From the NCBI RefSeq assembly GCF_949769285.1, contig NZ_OX458331.1, positions 682,001 to 746,000 on the forward strand: 64,000 nucleotides of DNA. Reading direction: 5' to 3'. The translations under genes and the position numbers were made by a program. The DNA comes from Anaerococcus sp. Marseille-Q7828 (GTDB taxonomy: Bacteria > Bacillota > Clostridia > Tissierellales > Peptoniphilaceae). Positions 53,709 to 63,135 of the stretch are shown here, piece by piece; within the stretch, counting starts at the first letter, position 1, and each line of letters begins with the position of its first letter. The notes beneath the pieces are model-generated. The model did not search any database. It saw only the letters and a program-made list of their open reading frames with translations, and was not told the DNA's origin.

Positions 53709-54584
53709 ATGGAAATAAAAGAAAATAAATTTAGAATACTTCAACTTACTGATACTCACTTTGGCAACTTGCCAGAAGCAGATGATGATATCAGAACCTA
53801 TAAATTATTAGAAAAAATAATCGTAGATACCAAGCCTGACCTTATCATCCACACAGGAGATGTGATGTGGTCTGATGGTGTCAAAAACGCCGACATAGTT
53901 TTCACTAATGTCATGAAATTTATAGACCAATTTGATATCCCCTTTGCTCTAACCTTTGGCAACCATGACACAGAGGAGATAGTAAGTCGCGAGGATTTGA
54001 GAAATATTTATGAAAAAAACATCCGAAACAAACCGAAAAAATCGGATGTTTTTCTCACTGGAGATAGAGAATCTTACACCATAAACTTAGAGAAGGATGG
54101 AGAGCTTGTCACTGTCCTATATATGATAGACTCTGGCGAATTTGACAGATTTGGCTATGGCAAATATGACTGGGTATTGCCTGAACAGGTGGAATGGTTT
54201 AGGGAAGTGTCAGATAAGTATAAGAAAAATGACGGTATAAAAAGAAATATCATCTTCCAACACATACCACTTCCAGAATATAGGGATGTTGTTGATGATT
54301 TATTGGATGGATACTGTGCTGAAGAAGACAAAACTATATCAGCACCATTTATAAACACAGGCCTATTTGCCAATATGCTCTTAAATGGAGAAACATGGGG
54401 CATTGTAGTAGGCCACGACCATGACAACAACTTTGATGCAGTAAAATATGGCATCCACCTATCCTATGCAAACTCAAGTGGCTATCAAACCTATGGCGAT
54501 TTGCCAAAGGGAGGAAGTATCATTGAGATAAATCTAGATCCTTATGAGATTACAAAGACAAATGTTACTTATAGTGATATATAG
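53709..54584 (+). CDS. Calcineurin-like metallophosphoesterase
   Basis: 291 aa. The five metal motifs are visible: LTDTHFG (about 13-19), HTGDVMWSD, FGNHDTE, FQHIPLPE (about 196-203) and GHDHDNNF. Related to YkuE/Dcr2-type phosphoesterases. Starts one base after the permease, so it belongs to the glycan operon; it may remove phosphate from phosphorylated mannose or other sugar phosphates (inference). Residues 103-115 are encoded by a terminator-like hairpin with codons unusual for the region. Confidence 0.85.
   Translation: MEIKENKFRILQLTDTHFGNLPEADDDIRTYKLLEKIIVDTKPDLIIHTGDVMWSDGVKNADIVFTNVMKFIDQFDIPFALTFGNHDTEEIVSREDLRNIYEKNIRNKPKKSDVFLTGDRESYTINLEKDGELVTVLYMIDSGEFDRFGYGKYDWVLPEQVEWFREVSDKYKKNDGIKRNIIFQHIPLPEYRDVVDDLLDGYCAEEDKTISAPFINTGLFANMLLNGETWGIVVGHDHDNNFDAVKYGIHLSYANSSGYQTYGDLPKGGSIIEINLDPYEITKTNVTYSDI
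54015..54053 (+). other. Terminator-like hairpin inside the phosphoesterase gene
   Basis: AAAAACATCCGA (54015-54026) is exactly complementary to TCGGATGTTTTT (54042-54053): a 12-bp stem with a 15-base loop and a T5 tail. It lies in frame and uses CGA, CCG and TCG codons that are rare nearby. Confidence 0.7.
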
Positions 54585-54592
54585 GGGAACTA

Positions 54593-56713
54593 ATGAATTC
54601 AATAATTAATGAAATTTTAGCAAATAAGAAATTTACAGATACTAGAATTGGAACTGATAGTCTTAGAGAATTTTCTAATGGTAACACTCTTCCATTGTTA
54701 GGAACCCCTCATGGCTTAAACTATTTTGCAGTCCAAACAGATGGTAGAAGTTCTTGGTTTTTCAATCCAAATGAAAAAGAATTCCAAGGATTCAGATTAA
54801 CTCACCAACCAAGCCCTTGGATGGAAGACTTCTCTTATATGACAATCTTGCCATTTTCAAAGGACCTCGATACTGAGTATCAAAAGGTCTATTACGATAC
54901 TGATAAATCAATATTTAGACCAATAGTTAACAAAATAATTTATGATTCAGGGGACGAAGCTATAATAACAGCTGATGAAGAAGCAGCTATCATAAACTTT
55001 AAGGCAGATAGCGAAGTTTCTTTTAAAATAACAGGACCTGGCATAGATTTTAGAAAAGAAGATGGGAAGATTCTAGGCCAAGTTATAAACTATTCCGGTT
55101 GCGAAGATGAAGACTTTACCATGTATGTGGAAATTCGCCTAGACTGTGACTTTGAACTAGAAAATATCGAAGGATATTTTTATATCAAAACCAAAGCCAA
55201 AGAAGCTAATTTGAAACTTGCAACATCTTTCATATCAGAAGACCAAGCGACCTATAATTATGAGAAAGCTTGCGATGATATATGCGATATGATAGGATCT
55301 GCAGCTAGCAAGTGGGAGGACTACCTTGGTATATTTGATGTAGAGCTTACTAGAGAGTCTAGCCAATATGACCAATACGAGGTCTATGATAGGGAAAGTC
55401 AAGTATCAATGTTCTATCATTGTGTCTATAGGTCTTTCCTATTTCCTACAAAATTCTATGAAATAGACAGAGGTGGCAATGAAGTCCATTACAACACTCT
55501 AGCAAAAGAAGTGAGAACTGGGAAACTATACACCAATATTGGTTTTTGGGATGGTCAAAAGACCTTATTCCCACTTTTAAGCCTTGTTGCTACAAAGGAC
55601 TACGAAGATATATTGGAGGGAGTATATAACTCTTATAAGGAAACAGGATTTCTCCCTAAGTGGCTATCTCCAGATGAGAGAGGGCTAATGCCAGGAACCC
55701 TTGTTGACAGTGTCATAGCTGATGCTATAACAAAGGACATTGGAAGTGATTTGGCTGATGATTTATTAAAAGCTATGATAGATTCTTCAGAAAAAGAATC
55801 TGACGACCCTCACTATGGCAGATATGGTGCTTATGAATTTAGGGAAAATGGATATATTTCATCTGACAAACACGAATCAGTAAACCAAACCCTAGACAAC
55901 TGTTTGTCTGATTTTTCAATAGGGGTAGCTGCCAAAAAACTTGGCTACGATGATTTGGCAGAAAAGTATCTAAGTTATTCCCACAATTGGACCAATCTTT
56001 TTGATCCAGATACTAAGTTCTTAGTAGAAAAAGATAAAGATGGTAAATTCAAAGAAAGCTTCGATCCCTACGATTGGGGCTCACCTTACACCGAGGGTGG
56101 GGCTTATCAAAACTCTTACAATATGTATCATGATTTTGACAAACTAATAGAACTCTTTGGATCGAAAGAAGCTTTCAAAGAAAGACTAGATGAACTGGTA
56201 AATGCTGATTCTAATTTTAACATAGGCCATTACGATTGCATTATACACGAAATGCTAGAAGTTGAGACAGCACACTTTGGCCAAGTCGGCATATCCAACC
56301 AACCTAGTTTTCACTTGCCTTACCTCTATCACTTTGTAGATAGGCCTGATTTAAGTCAATATCTGGTGAAAAATCTCCTATTAAACTATTTCAGATACGA
56401 CTTTAAAGGATATCCAGGTGATGAGGACAATGGGTCAATGAGTGCTTGGTACATTCTTTCTGCCCTAGGTATCTATCCAGTATGTCCTGGTACAAGTGAA
56501 TATATGCTAGGAATTGGCTTATTTGATAAGGTCAGTATAAAGCTTGCTAATGGCAATACACTTAAGATACTAGTAGAAGAGAACTACCATCATAAGAAAT
56601 TTGTCGACACTATAAAAATAGATGGCAAAGTCATAGAAGAGAGGAGAATCTCCCACGATGACTTTATAAATGCCAAAGAAATTGTCTATAGGCTAAATAT
56701 AATAGGAAAATAA
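54593..56713 (+). CDS. GH92 alpha-mannosidase, cytoplasmic
   Basis: 706 aa. GH92 motifs: FNPNEKEFQGFRLTHQPSPWMEDFSYMTILPF (about 57-88), TNIGFWDGQKTLFPLLSL (about 315-332) and GDEDNGSMSAWYILSALGIYPVCPG (about 608-632; the usual GNDD-C-G is GDED-N-G here). Ca2+-dependent exo-alpha-mannosidases of this family act on N-glycans or yeast mannan. No signal peptide, so the substrate must be imported, most likely by the ABC system just upstream. Starts 9 bases after the phosphoesterase. Confidence 0.9.
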   Translation: MNSIINEILANKKFTDTRIGTDSLREFSNGNTLPLLGTPHGLNYFAVQTDGRSSWFFNPNEKEFQGFRLTHQPSPWMEDFSYMTILPFSKDLDTEYQKVYYDTDKSIFRPIVNKIIYDSGDEAIITADEEAAIINFKADSEVSFKITGPGIDFRKEDGKILGQVINYSGCEDEDFTMYVEIRLDCDFELENIEGYFYIKTKAKEANLKLATSFISEDQATYNYEKACDDICDMIGSAASKWEDYLGIFDVELTRESSQYDQYEVYDRESQVSMFYHCVYRSFLFPTKFYEIDRGGNEVHYNTLAKEVRTGKLYTNIGFWDGQKTLFPLLSLVATKDYEDILEGVYNSYKETGFLPKWLSPDERGLMPGTLVDSVIADAITKDIGSDLADDLLKAMIDSSEKESDDPHYGRYGAYEFRENGYISSDKHESVNQTLDNCLSDFSIGVAAKKLGYDDLAEKYLSYSHNWTNLFDPDTKFLVEKDKDGKFKESFDPYDWGSPYTEGGAYQNSYNMYHDFDKLIELFGSKEAFKERLDELVNADSNFNIGHYDCIIHEMLEVETAHFGQVGISNQPSFHLPYLYHFVDRPDLSQYLVKNLLLNYFRYDFKGYPGDEDNGSMSAWYILSALGIYPVCPGTSEYMLGIGLFDKVSIKLANGNTLKILVEENYHHKKFVDTIKIDGKVIEERRISHDDFINAKEIVYRLNIIGK

Positions 56714-56744
56714 ATAAGATCTCGGTTTTTCCGAGATTTTATTT
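56712..56744 (+). terminator. Hairpin between GH92 and GH2 genes
   Basis: AAATAAGATCTCGG (56712-56725) pairs with CCGAGATTTTATTT (56731-56744) with one G-T, and a T-rich right side. Likely a partial terminator dividing the long operon. Confidence 0.7.
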
Positions 56745-56759
56745 GTATAGGATACAAAT

Positions 56760-59700
56760 ATGTACAAAGAAACAACACAATATATAGATAACAAAGGACT
56801 TATAAAATTTGATGATAATTGGAAGTTTTCTTTCGGACCTATAATTGGAGCAGAAAAGCCAAACTTTTATCATTCTTCTTGGCAAGAAATAGATTTGCCC
56901 CATGATTTTTCTATTGATCAAGCCTATTCCAAGGCAGGAGAGGCCCAGTCAGCCTATAAGCTTGGTGGCATAGGCTGGTATAGGAAGTTTTTTAGGATAG
57001 AAGATATCAAAAATACTTTCATTTATTTTGACGGCATATATTCTGATGCCTATATCTATATAAATGGTGAGTTTATCGGTGACCACCACTATGGCTATAC
57101 TCCTTTTATCATTGACATTAGCTCTTACCTATACGAAGATAGGGAAAATTTATTGGCTATCAGAGTAGAAAATCACATACCAAATAGCCGCTGGTATTCA
57201 GGATCGGGCATCTACAGGTCGGTATATATATTAAATTATGATGACGTTTTTGTAGAGCCTTTTACTTTTAAAGTTGGCAATTCTGATTTGCGTTTAGATA
57301 AGGTAAATCTATCTTATAGCTTTAAGCTTAGAAATACGACCAATAGGCAAATGAAGCTTAAGACCATAGTTAGAGTCAAAGACAAAACGACCAAAGACCT
57401 TATTGGCCTTGATGAGAAAAATATAGTCATTGAGGAAAATCTGGATATCAAAGAGACCTTTCCTATAGATTATCCCAAACTTTGGGATGTCGATAATCCA
57501 AACTTGTATGAGATTAATCTACAATTACTTGCTTCTGACAAGTGCCTATATGAGAAAACTATTGACTATGGATTTTCATATATTGACAAGGACCCCGACC
57601 TAGGATTCTTCCTAAATGGCAATCCTACTAAGCTAAAGGCAGTTTGCCTTCACCACGACCATGGTGCCTTGGGTGCTTGTGATTATGAGGAGGCTATATT
57701 TAGGCAACTAAGCCTACTTAAGAAGATGGGGGCAAATGCAATAAGGATTACCCACAATCCAGGCTCTAGAAAGCTTATAGATTTGTGTAACAAGATGGGC
57801 CTTATGGTAATAGAGGAAATGTTTGATGGTTGGGTTTTGCCAAAAAACAACGACTACAATGACTATTCCCTATATTTTGACAAGAAAATATCTGATGCTT
57901 CCTTGTATATGTCCGATAAAAATATGACTTGGGCTCAATACGACCTAAGGATGACTATCCACAGGGATTACAATGACCCTTCTGTTATTATGTATTCTCT
58001 GGCCAATGAAGTCTTGGGCGGTACATCATGGATTGGAGCAAAGAATTATCCGGAAATTGGAAATATGCTTATCAAAACCCTTAGGGAAATAGATCAAAAA
58101 AGGCTAATCACCATAGGAGATAATGTCCTTAGAGATTGGGATAATCCTATATTTGTAGCTATCGAAGATAATATCACTGCAAACAATGGCTTAGTCGGCA
58201 TCAATTATGGAGAAGATGAAAGGCTTGACCAGATGCATGAGGACCACAAGGATTGGTGCTTGTGGGTATCTGAGTCATCATCTGCCATCAACTCAAGGTC
58301 AGTCTATGACATTACAGAAAATAATGAGACCAAGGGTTTTGAGCTCACTTCTTATGACGAGTCAAAAGTAGGTTGGGGGTCCTTGTCAAGTGAATCCTGG
58401 TACAGGACTATTATTCGTGACTTTGTCATAGGTGAGGCTATTTGGACAGGCTTTGACTACCTGGGAGAGCCAACTCCTTGGAATGGGATGATAAGAGGAG
58501 ATATCTTTGGCTGGCCAGCTCCCAAATCTTCATACTTTGGCATCATTGATACAGCTGGTATTCCCAAAGACAGATATTATTTCTATATGTCTCAGTGGTC
58601 AAAAGAAAATGTCCTTCACCTAGTCTCATCTTGGAATAAAGACCGGGTAAAAATCATTGACGGCAAAGTTAGGATTGATATTTACTCCAATGCAAAAAAA
58701 GTTGAACTATTCTTCAAAAACGAAAATGGAGAGATAAAATCATTGGATGGCAAAACTTTCGAAAAGCACACGACCAAGGCAGGTCACACTTATCAGAAAG
58801 TTGCTGGAGAAAGTGGACATAGGTCACTTTATATGACATGGCTAATCCCATATGAAGAGGGCACAATCTTTGCCAAAGCCTATGATGAAGATGGAAATAT
58901 TATTGAAAATACTATAGGCAGATCTCGCCTATCTACCACCAAAAATCCTTACAAGTTAAAAATTGACCTAGACAATAAAAGCGCTGAAAAGCAGGGCCTT
59001 AATTACTTTATGATTTCAGTTCTTGACCAAGATGGCAATCTAATTACTAATGCAGACAATGAAATCAAAGTTGACATATCAGATCCAGACACAAGTTTGC
59101 GCCTAGATAATGGCTGTCCTTATGATATGACAAGCTTTTTTACAAATAAGAAAAAGGCCTATGCGGGTAAGCTTCTTGCCATAACAAAAGCAAGCAAAGC
59201 GAGTACAGATAAGCTTTCCATTAAAGTATTAGCAGAAGGACTTGTTGGTGATGAGATTGAAATTGATTTGCCAAAAAATACAGCAAATTCAGCTTATGGC
59301 TATCAGAAATATTACAATATAAGCCGCAAAGATGAGCTAGAGTTAAAAGATACTATCTATAGCTATAAAGATGCTAAGAATATAAAGGTAGCTTGGGATA
59401 GGGAGATTAGCACTTCTGATGGACTTATAGTAAATGGAAGATTAGAAAATAATGATTCTATCACAGTTTATGTAAATTATATAGATGACATAATTGACAT
59501 CTTAAATATAAACACAGCAATTTTCCCAAATGAATTGCCAAAGCTACCAAAGCAAGTTCCACTAATTAGCAAAGATGGGAAGGTCATTGCTTGCGGCTTA
59601 GAAGTTACTTGGGATGGTTTAAGGGAAGATGAGATCGAAAAGGAAGGATATTTATCAAAGAATTATTATCTAAAATGGAAAGATAAAACACTTGTAGGCA

Positions 59701-60248
59701 AGTCCAATATTAGGATAAGGAAAGAAGATTATTTCCCAGATACCTATATAGAAAACTTCACCATGGAAAAGGAAGTAGGCGATGGTTTCATATACTATGC
59801 CTTTGACTCCCAACAAACTATTGGAGAGATTGAATTTGTAGGTGGATTTGAGGGGTCCATTTATGTATCCGAATATGGAAGCGAAGATAAGTGGGAAGAA
59901 GTAAGAGACTATGAGATGGAAAAAAGAGATGATTCCATAGTCTACAAATTTGATCACTTGCTGGCAACCTATGTAAAGATCCTTGGGGACGATCTAGAAG
60001 ATGAGAGAATAAAAATCTTATCCCTAAAATATATCTCTGAAATCAGCCCTTCCCTAGAAATAGATAAGATTATCATAAACGGCAAGGCCTGTTTATATGA
60101 GGATGATATAAAATTCGATGGCGAAATAAAGTCCTTAGAAATAGTAGCAAAAGACAATATTTCCTATAATTTTATTAAGGAAAGCGGGACATTGATACTA
60201 GTTTCTGAAGATAATAAAAATATAAGAAGTCTTACTATAAAATCTTAA
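56760..60248 (+). CDS. GH2 beta-galactosidase, large multidomain
   Basis: 1162 aa. Jelly-roll sugar-binding domain (about 20-170, DLPHDFSIDQAYS, GIGWYRKFF, GYTPFIIDIS), Ig-like domain, then the catalytic barrel: CLHHDHGALG, AIRITHNPGS, acid/base Glu417 in SLANEVLGG, and the likely nucleophile region WVSESSSAINSRS or FDYLGEPTPW. Beyond about 620 come a DUF4982-like domain, Ig-like segments and a possible F5/8 discoidin-like fold (about 980-1090). No signal or sortase motif, so intracellular. Could also be a beta-glucuronidase-type relative. Confidence 0.85.
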   Translation: MYKETTQYIDNKGLIKFDDNWKFSFGPIIGAEKPNFYHSSWQEIDLPHDFSIDQAYSKAGEAQSAYKLGGIGWYRKFFRIEDIKNTFIYFDGIYSDAYIYINGEFIGDHHYGYTPFIIDISSYLYEDRENLLAIRVENHIPNSRWYSGSGIYRSVYILNYDDVFVEPFTFKVGNSDLRLDKVNLSYSFKLRNTTNRQMKLKTIVRVKDKTTKDLIGLDEKNIVIEENLDIKETFPIDYPKLWDVDNPNLYEINLQLLASDKCLYEKTIDYGFSYIDKDPDLGFFLNGNPTKLKAVCLHHDHGALGACDYEEAIFRQLSLLKKMGANAIRITHNPGSRKLIDLCNKMGLMVIEEMFDGWVLPKNNDYNDYSLYFDKKISDASLYMSDKNMTWAQYDLRMTIHRDYNDPSVIMYSLANEVLGGTSWIGAKNYPEIGNMLIKTLREIDQKRLITIGDNVLRDWDNPIFVAIEDNITANNGLVGINYGEDERLDQMHEDHKDWCLWVSESSSAINSRSVYDITENNETKGFELTSYDESKVGWGSLSSESWYRTIIRDFVIGEAIWTGFDYLGEPTPWNGMIRGDIFGWPAPKSSYFGIIDTAGIPKDRYYFYMSQWSKENVLHLVSSWNKDRVKIIDGKVRIDIYSNAKKVELFFKNENGEIKSLDGKTFEKHTTKAGHTYQKVAGESGHRSLYMTWLIPYEEGTIFAKAYDEDGNIIENTIGRSRLSTTKNPYKLKIDLDNKSAEKQGLNYFMISVLDQDGNLITNADNEIKVDISDPDTSLRLDNGCPYDMTSFFTNKKKAYAGKLLAITKASKASTDKLSIKVLAEGLVGDEIEIDLPKNTANSAYGYQKYYNISRKDELELKDTIYSYKDAKNIKVAWDREISTSDGLIVNGRLENNDSITVYVNYIDDIIDILNINTAIFPNELPKLPKQVPLISKDGKVIACGLEVTWDGLREDEIEKEGYLSKNYYLKWKDKTLVGKSNIRIRKEDYFPDTYIENFTMEKEVGDGFIYYAFDSQQTIGEIEFVGGFEGSIYVSEYGSEDKWEEVRDYEMEKRDDSIVYKFDHLLATYVKILGDDLEDERIKILSLKYISEISPSLEIDKIIINGKACLYEDDIKFDGEIKSLEIVAKDNISYNFIKESGTLILVSEDNKNIRSLTIKS

Positions 60249-60279
60249 TGATTTATACTAAGGGACTTAATTAAAATAC

Positions 60280-60348
60280 TTTGCAAAAAGGGTATGAATT
60301 CTAGTAAAGGAATTTTGCAAAAAGTAGGCTTTGATAAAATATCAAAGC
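60280..60348 (+). promoter_or_regulatory. Repeats in the leader of the EIICB-nagA unit
   Basis: TTTGCAAAAAG occurs twice (60280-60290, 60314-60324). GCTTTGATA (60328-60336) and TATCAAAGC (60340-60348) are perfect inverted arms around AAA, 25 bases before the start codon and without a T tail. Operator or mRNA structure. Confidence 0.5.
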
Positions 60349-60372
60349 ACAAAATTAAATAAGGAGAGTACT

Positions 60373-61854
60373 ATGAACAAATCATTGAACAAATTTAGCG
60401 ATAAGCTACAGATTTTTGGCAGATCGATGCTACTGGGTATTTCTGCTCTACCAGCAGCAGCAATACTTAATAGGCTAGCTGATGGTGACTTGTTAAATAT
60501 TCCATTTTTGAAGGAAGCTGCATGGACAATATTTGCTATATTGCCACTAATATTTGCAGTATCGGTAGCAGGCGGAATAACCAAAGATAAGCACATAGCA
60601 AGCGGTATTGGTGCCGTTATTGCCTTTAATATCTTGGTTAGAACATTACGACCAATGGGAGATACAGACCTTAACTCCTTTGGCAGAGCGGCTATTCCTA
60701 CCATAGAATCCAATATTTTTGTTGGTATTGTGGCAGGTCTTATAGCAGGAATTTCTTATGAGAAATTTAAGGACAAGACCCTACCAAAGGGACTAGAATT
60801 CTTCTCAGGTCGTAGACTTGTTATTATAATGAGTTCGTTTTTTGCAATTATAACAGCATTAATTTTCTCATTCATATTCCCAGCTTTAGATAAGGCTATC
60901 CTATCTTTAGGCCAAGCCATGGGCAATATGAAAGCTGGTCCATTCTTATTTGCATTTTTGAATAGACTTTTGATACCAACAGGTTTGCACCACATCATTA
61001 ATATCTACATCCAAATGCAATTGCCATCAAGCCTTGCAGAATTTGCAAGTGTTACAGGTGAAATCCCAAGATTTTTCGCTGGAGACCCTACAGCTGGTAC
61101 TTTTGTAAGCGGAATGTTCCCAATGATGATGTTTGGTCTTCCAGGGGCAGCTTTGGCTATGTATAAGACAGCTTACCCAGAAAATAAAAACAGAGTTAAG
61201 GGTCTACTTTTAGGGGCAGGCTTTACTGCATTTTTAACAGGAATTACAGAACCAGTTGAGTTCTCATTTATGTTTGTATCCCCACTACTATTTGTAATGC
61301 ACGCCCTATACACAGGACTTGGAACAGTTATTATGAATATTATTGGATCAAAAATGGTAGGTGTTGGAGGCTCTGGTATCATTGACTACATCTTGCAATT
61401 TAACAAAGGAACCAAGCCACTTTTAGTAATACCAGTTGGATTACTTATCTTTGCCCTATACTATTTCACCTTCAAATATGTCATAGAAAAAAGAAATATA
61501 AAGACACCTGGTAGGGAAGATAAGACCATACAAAATGTAAATACTGAAATAAAACTATCTGAAAAAGCAAGACTCGTACTAGAATATATAGGCGGAGCAG
61601 AAAATATAGTTGAATTTGAGAATTGTATAACAAGACTTAGATTAAAACTAAAAGATCCATCAAAGGTAAATGTAGAAAAACTAAAAGAAATCGGCATCAT
61701 CGAAGTTATGAAGATGTCAAACAACAACGTTCACCTTGTAGTTGGTCTTGAGGTTGAACAATTGGCCAATGAAATTGCACCACTATTAAAGGATGAAAAA
61801 ATAGTACCGAAAGGAACAACAGATGCTAGCCAAATGTCAGACCTACAAGGTTAA
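60373..61854 (+). CDS. Glc-family PTS EIICB (N-acetylglucosamine type)
   Basis: 493 aa from the ATG at 60373 after AAGGAGAG; an upstream TTG frame start (60331) is not supported. EIIC (about 1-380, ten membrane segments, LLIPTGLHHIINIYIQMQ, GITEPVEFSFMFVSPLLF) then EIIB with the phospho-Cys418 in FENCITRLRLKL. No EIIA domain, so phosphate must come from a Glc-type EIIA elsewhere. The adjacent nagA-like gene suggests an N-acetylated hexosamine substrate. Confidence 0.9.
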   Translation: MNKSLNKFSDKLQIFGRSMLLGISALPAAAILNRLADGDLLNIPFLKEAAWTIFAILPLIFAVSVAGGITKDKHIASGIGAVIAFNILVRTLRPMGDTDLNSFGRAAIPTIESNIFVGIVAGLIAGISYEKFKDKTLPKGLEFFSGRRLVIIMSSFFAIITALIFSFIFPALDKAILSLGQAMGNMKAGPFLFAFLNRLLIPTGLHHIINIYIQMQLPSSLAEFASVTGEIPRFFAGDPTAGTFVSGMFPMMMFGLPGAALAMYKTAYPENKNRVKGLLLGAGFTAFLTGITEPVEFSFMFVSPLLFVMHALYTGLGTVIMNIIGSKMVGVGGSGIIDYILQFNKGTKPLLVIPVGLLIFALYYFTFKYVIEKRNIKTPGREDKTIQNVNTEIKLSEKARLVLEYIGGAENIVEFENCITRLRLKLKDPSKVNVEKLKEIGIIEVMKMSNNNVHLVVGLEVEQLANEIAPLLKDEKIVPKGTTDASQMSDLQG

Positions 61855-62995
61855 GAAACTTTATACTGGCGAAGAAATCCTAGAAAACCAAGAAGTATCT
61901 ATAGAAAATGGCATAATCAAATCTATAAAAACACTAGAAGATGTTGATAACGACGATATTATGATTCCAGGTTTCATAGATATCCATAACCACGGTGGAT
62001 ACGGTATTGATTACCTTGAAGATGACAAGGAAAAATACCAGAGACTACAAGTTTTGCAGGCTAGTGAGGGAATAACATCGCTCGTCGCTACCCTTGGTCT
62101 AAGTAGCAAAGAAAAAACATTTACTGCTATCGATAAGCTTAAATCCTATATAGAAAATCAAAACGATAAGGGTGCTAAAATTATAGGCATCCACCTTGAA
62201 GGTCCATTTGTAAGCAAAGAAAAAGGAGGGGCTATGGATGAGAGTCTCGCCATAGACCCTGACCTTGACCTTATGGGTGAATTTATAGAAAAATCTGCAG
62301 ATAATATTTCTATTGTGACTCTAGCACCAGAGCTTGATGGAGCCATGGATCTTATAGAATATTTGCTTGATAAAAATATCATACCAGCTGCCGGCCATAC
62401 CGATGCCAAGGAAGCAGACATGGTAGATGCCTTTGATCATGGTCTGCGCCAAGTGACTCACCTATTCAATGCTATGAGGGGCTTTCACCATAGGGATATA
62501 GGAATTGTAGGAGAAACTCTTACAAATGATTATATATATGCGGAAATGGTTGGCTGTGATGGCCTATCCATCAATCCAAAAGCTTGGAAACTAGCCTTTT
62601 CTATGAAGGGTCCAGAAAAAATGGTCATAGCTACAGATGCATTGATTCTAAAGGGCTTGCCAAATGGTGAGTACGAGTGGATGGGCAAAAAGATTAGATT
62701 TGAAGATGGCTTTGCCTATACCAACTACCATGGGGAAAATAGATTACCTGGAAAACCAATGACTTTTCCAGGATCGATAAAAAACATTATGGCATTTACT
62801 GGCGCGACTATGGAAGATATAGTAACCATGAGTGCTGTAAATCCAGCTAAAAGGCTTGGTCTTGACCACAAGAAAGGCAAGATTAAAGTTGGCTTTGATG
62901 CCGATCTTAATATCATAAACAAAGATTTTGATATATTAGATACTATCATAGCTGGTAAGAGCAACTTAGAAGATTACGAAAAATATAAGTTTTAA
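61823..62995 (+). CDS. Divergent NagA-like N-acetylhexosamine-6-P deacetylase
   Basis: 390 aa. Metal-site motifs are kept: DIHNHGGYG, HLEGPFVSKEKGG (about 123-135), GHTDAKEADM, THLFNAMRGFHHR and the catalytic Asp in IATDALILKG. The substrate-binding His of the usual DGxHxxP motif is replaced (CDGLSINP), and the late LAGS-like motif is altered (LPGKPMTFPGS). It overlaps the EIICB gene by 32 bases, so translation is coupled. Acetamido-sugar phosphate specificity may differ from the classical enzyme at 22844. Confidence 0.82.
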   Translation: MLAKCQTYKVKKLYTGEEILENQEVSIENGIIKSIKTLEDVDNDDIMIPGFIDIHNHGGYGIDYLEDDKEKYQRLQVLQASEGITSLVATLGLSSKEKTFTAIDKLKSYIENQNDKGAKIIGIHLEGPFVSKEKGGAMDESLAIDPDLDLMGEFIEKSADNISIVTLAPELDGAMDLIEYLLDKNIIPAAGHTDAKEADMVDAFDHGLRQVTHLFNAMRGFHHRDIGIVGETLTNDYIYAEMVGCDGLSINPKAWKLAFSMKGPEKMVIATDALILKGLPNGEYEWMGKKIRFEDGFAYTNYHGENRLPGKPMTFPGSIKNIMAFTGATMEDIVTMSAVNPAKRLGLDHKKGKIKVGFDADLNIINKDFDILDTIIAGKSNLEDYEKYKF

Positions 62996-63000
62996 TAAAT

Positions 63001-63035
63001 AGGGTTTGTTACAAATTTTGTGGCAGGCCCTTTTT
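63001..63035 (+). terminator. Weak terminator after the nagA-like gene
   Basis: AGGGT (63001-63005) and GCCCT (63027-63031) with an inner ACAA/TTGT pair, followed by five T. The stem is interrupted. Confidence 0.45.
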
Positions 63036-63135
63036 GCTATAAAAATTATCATTAATTAATCTCTTATAAGGGTATCAAGATAAGAAGATGATTAAGTATT
63101 TTATCAAGATAATATAGTAAAAAAAGGAGGAAAAT

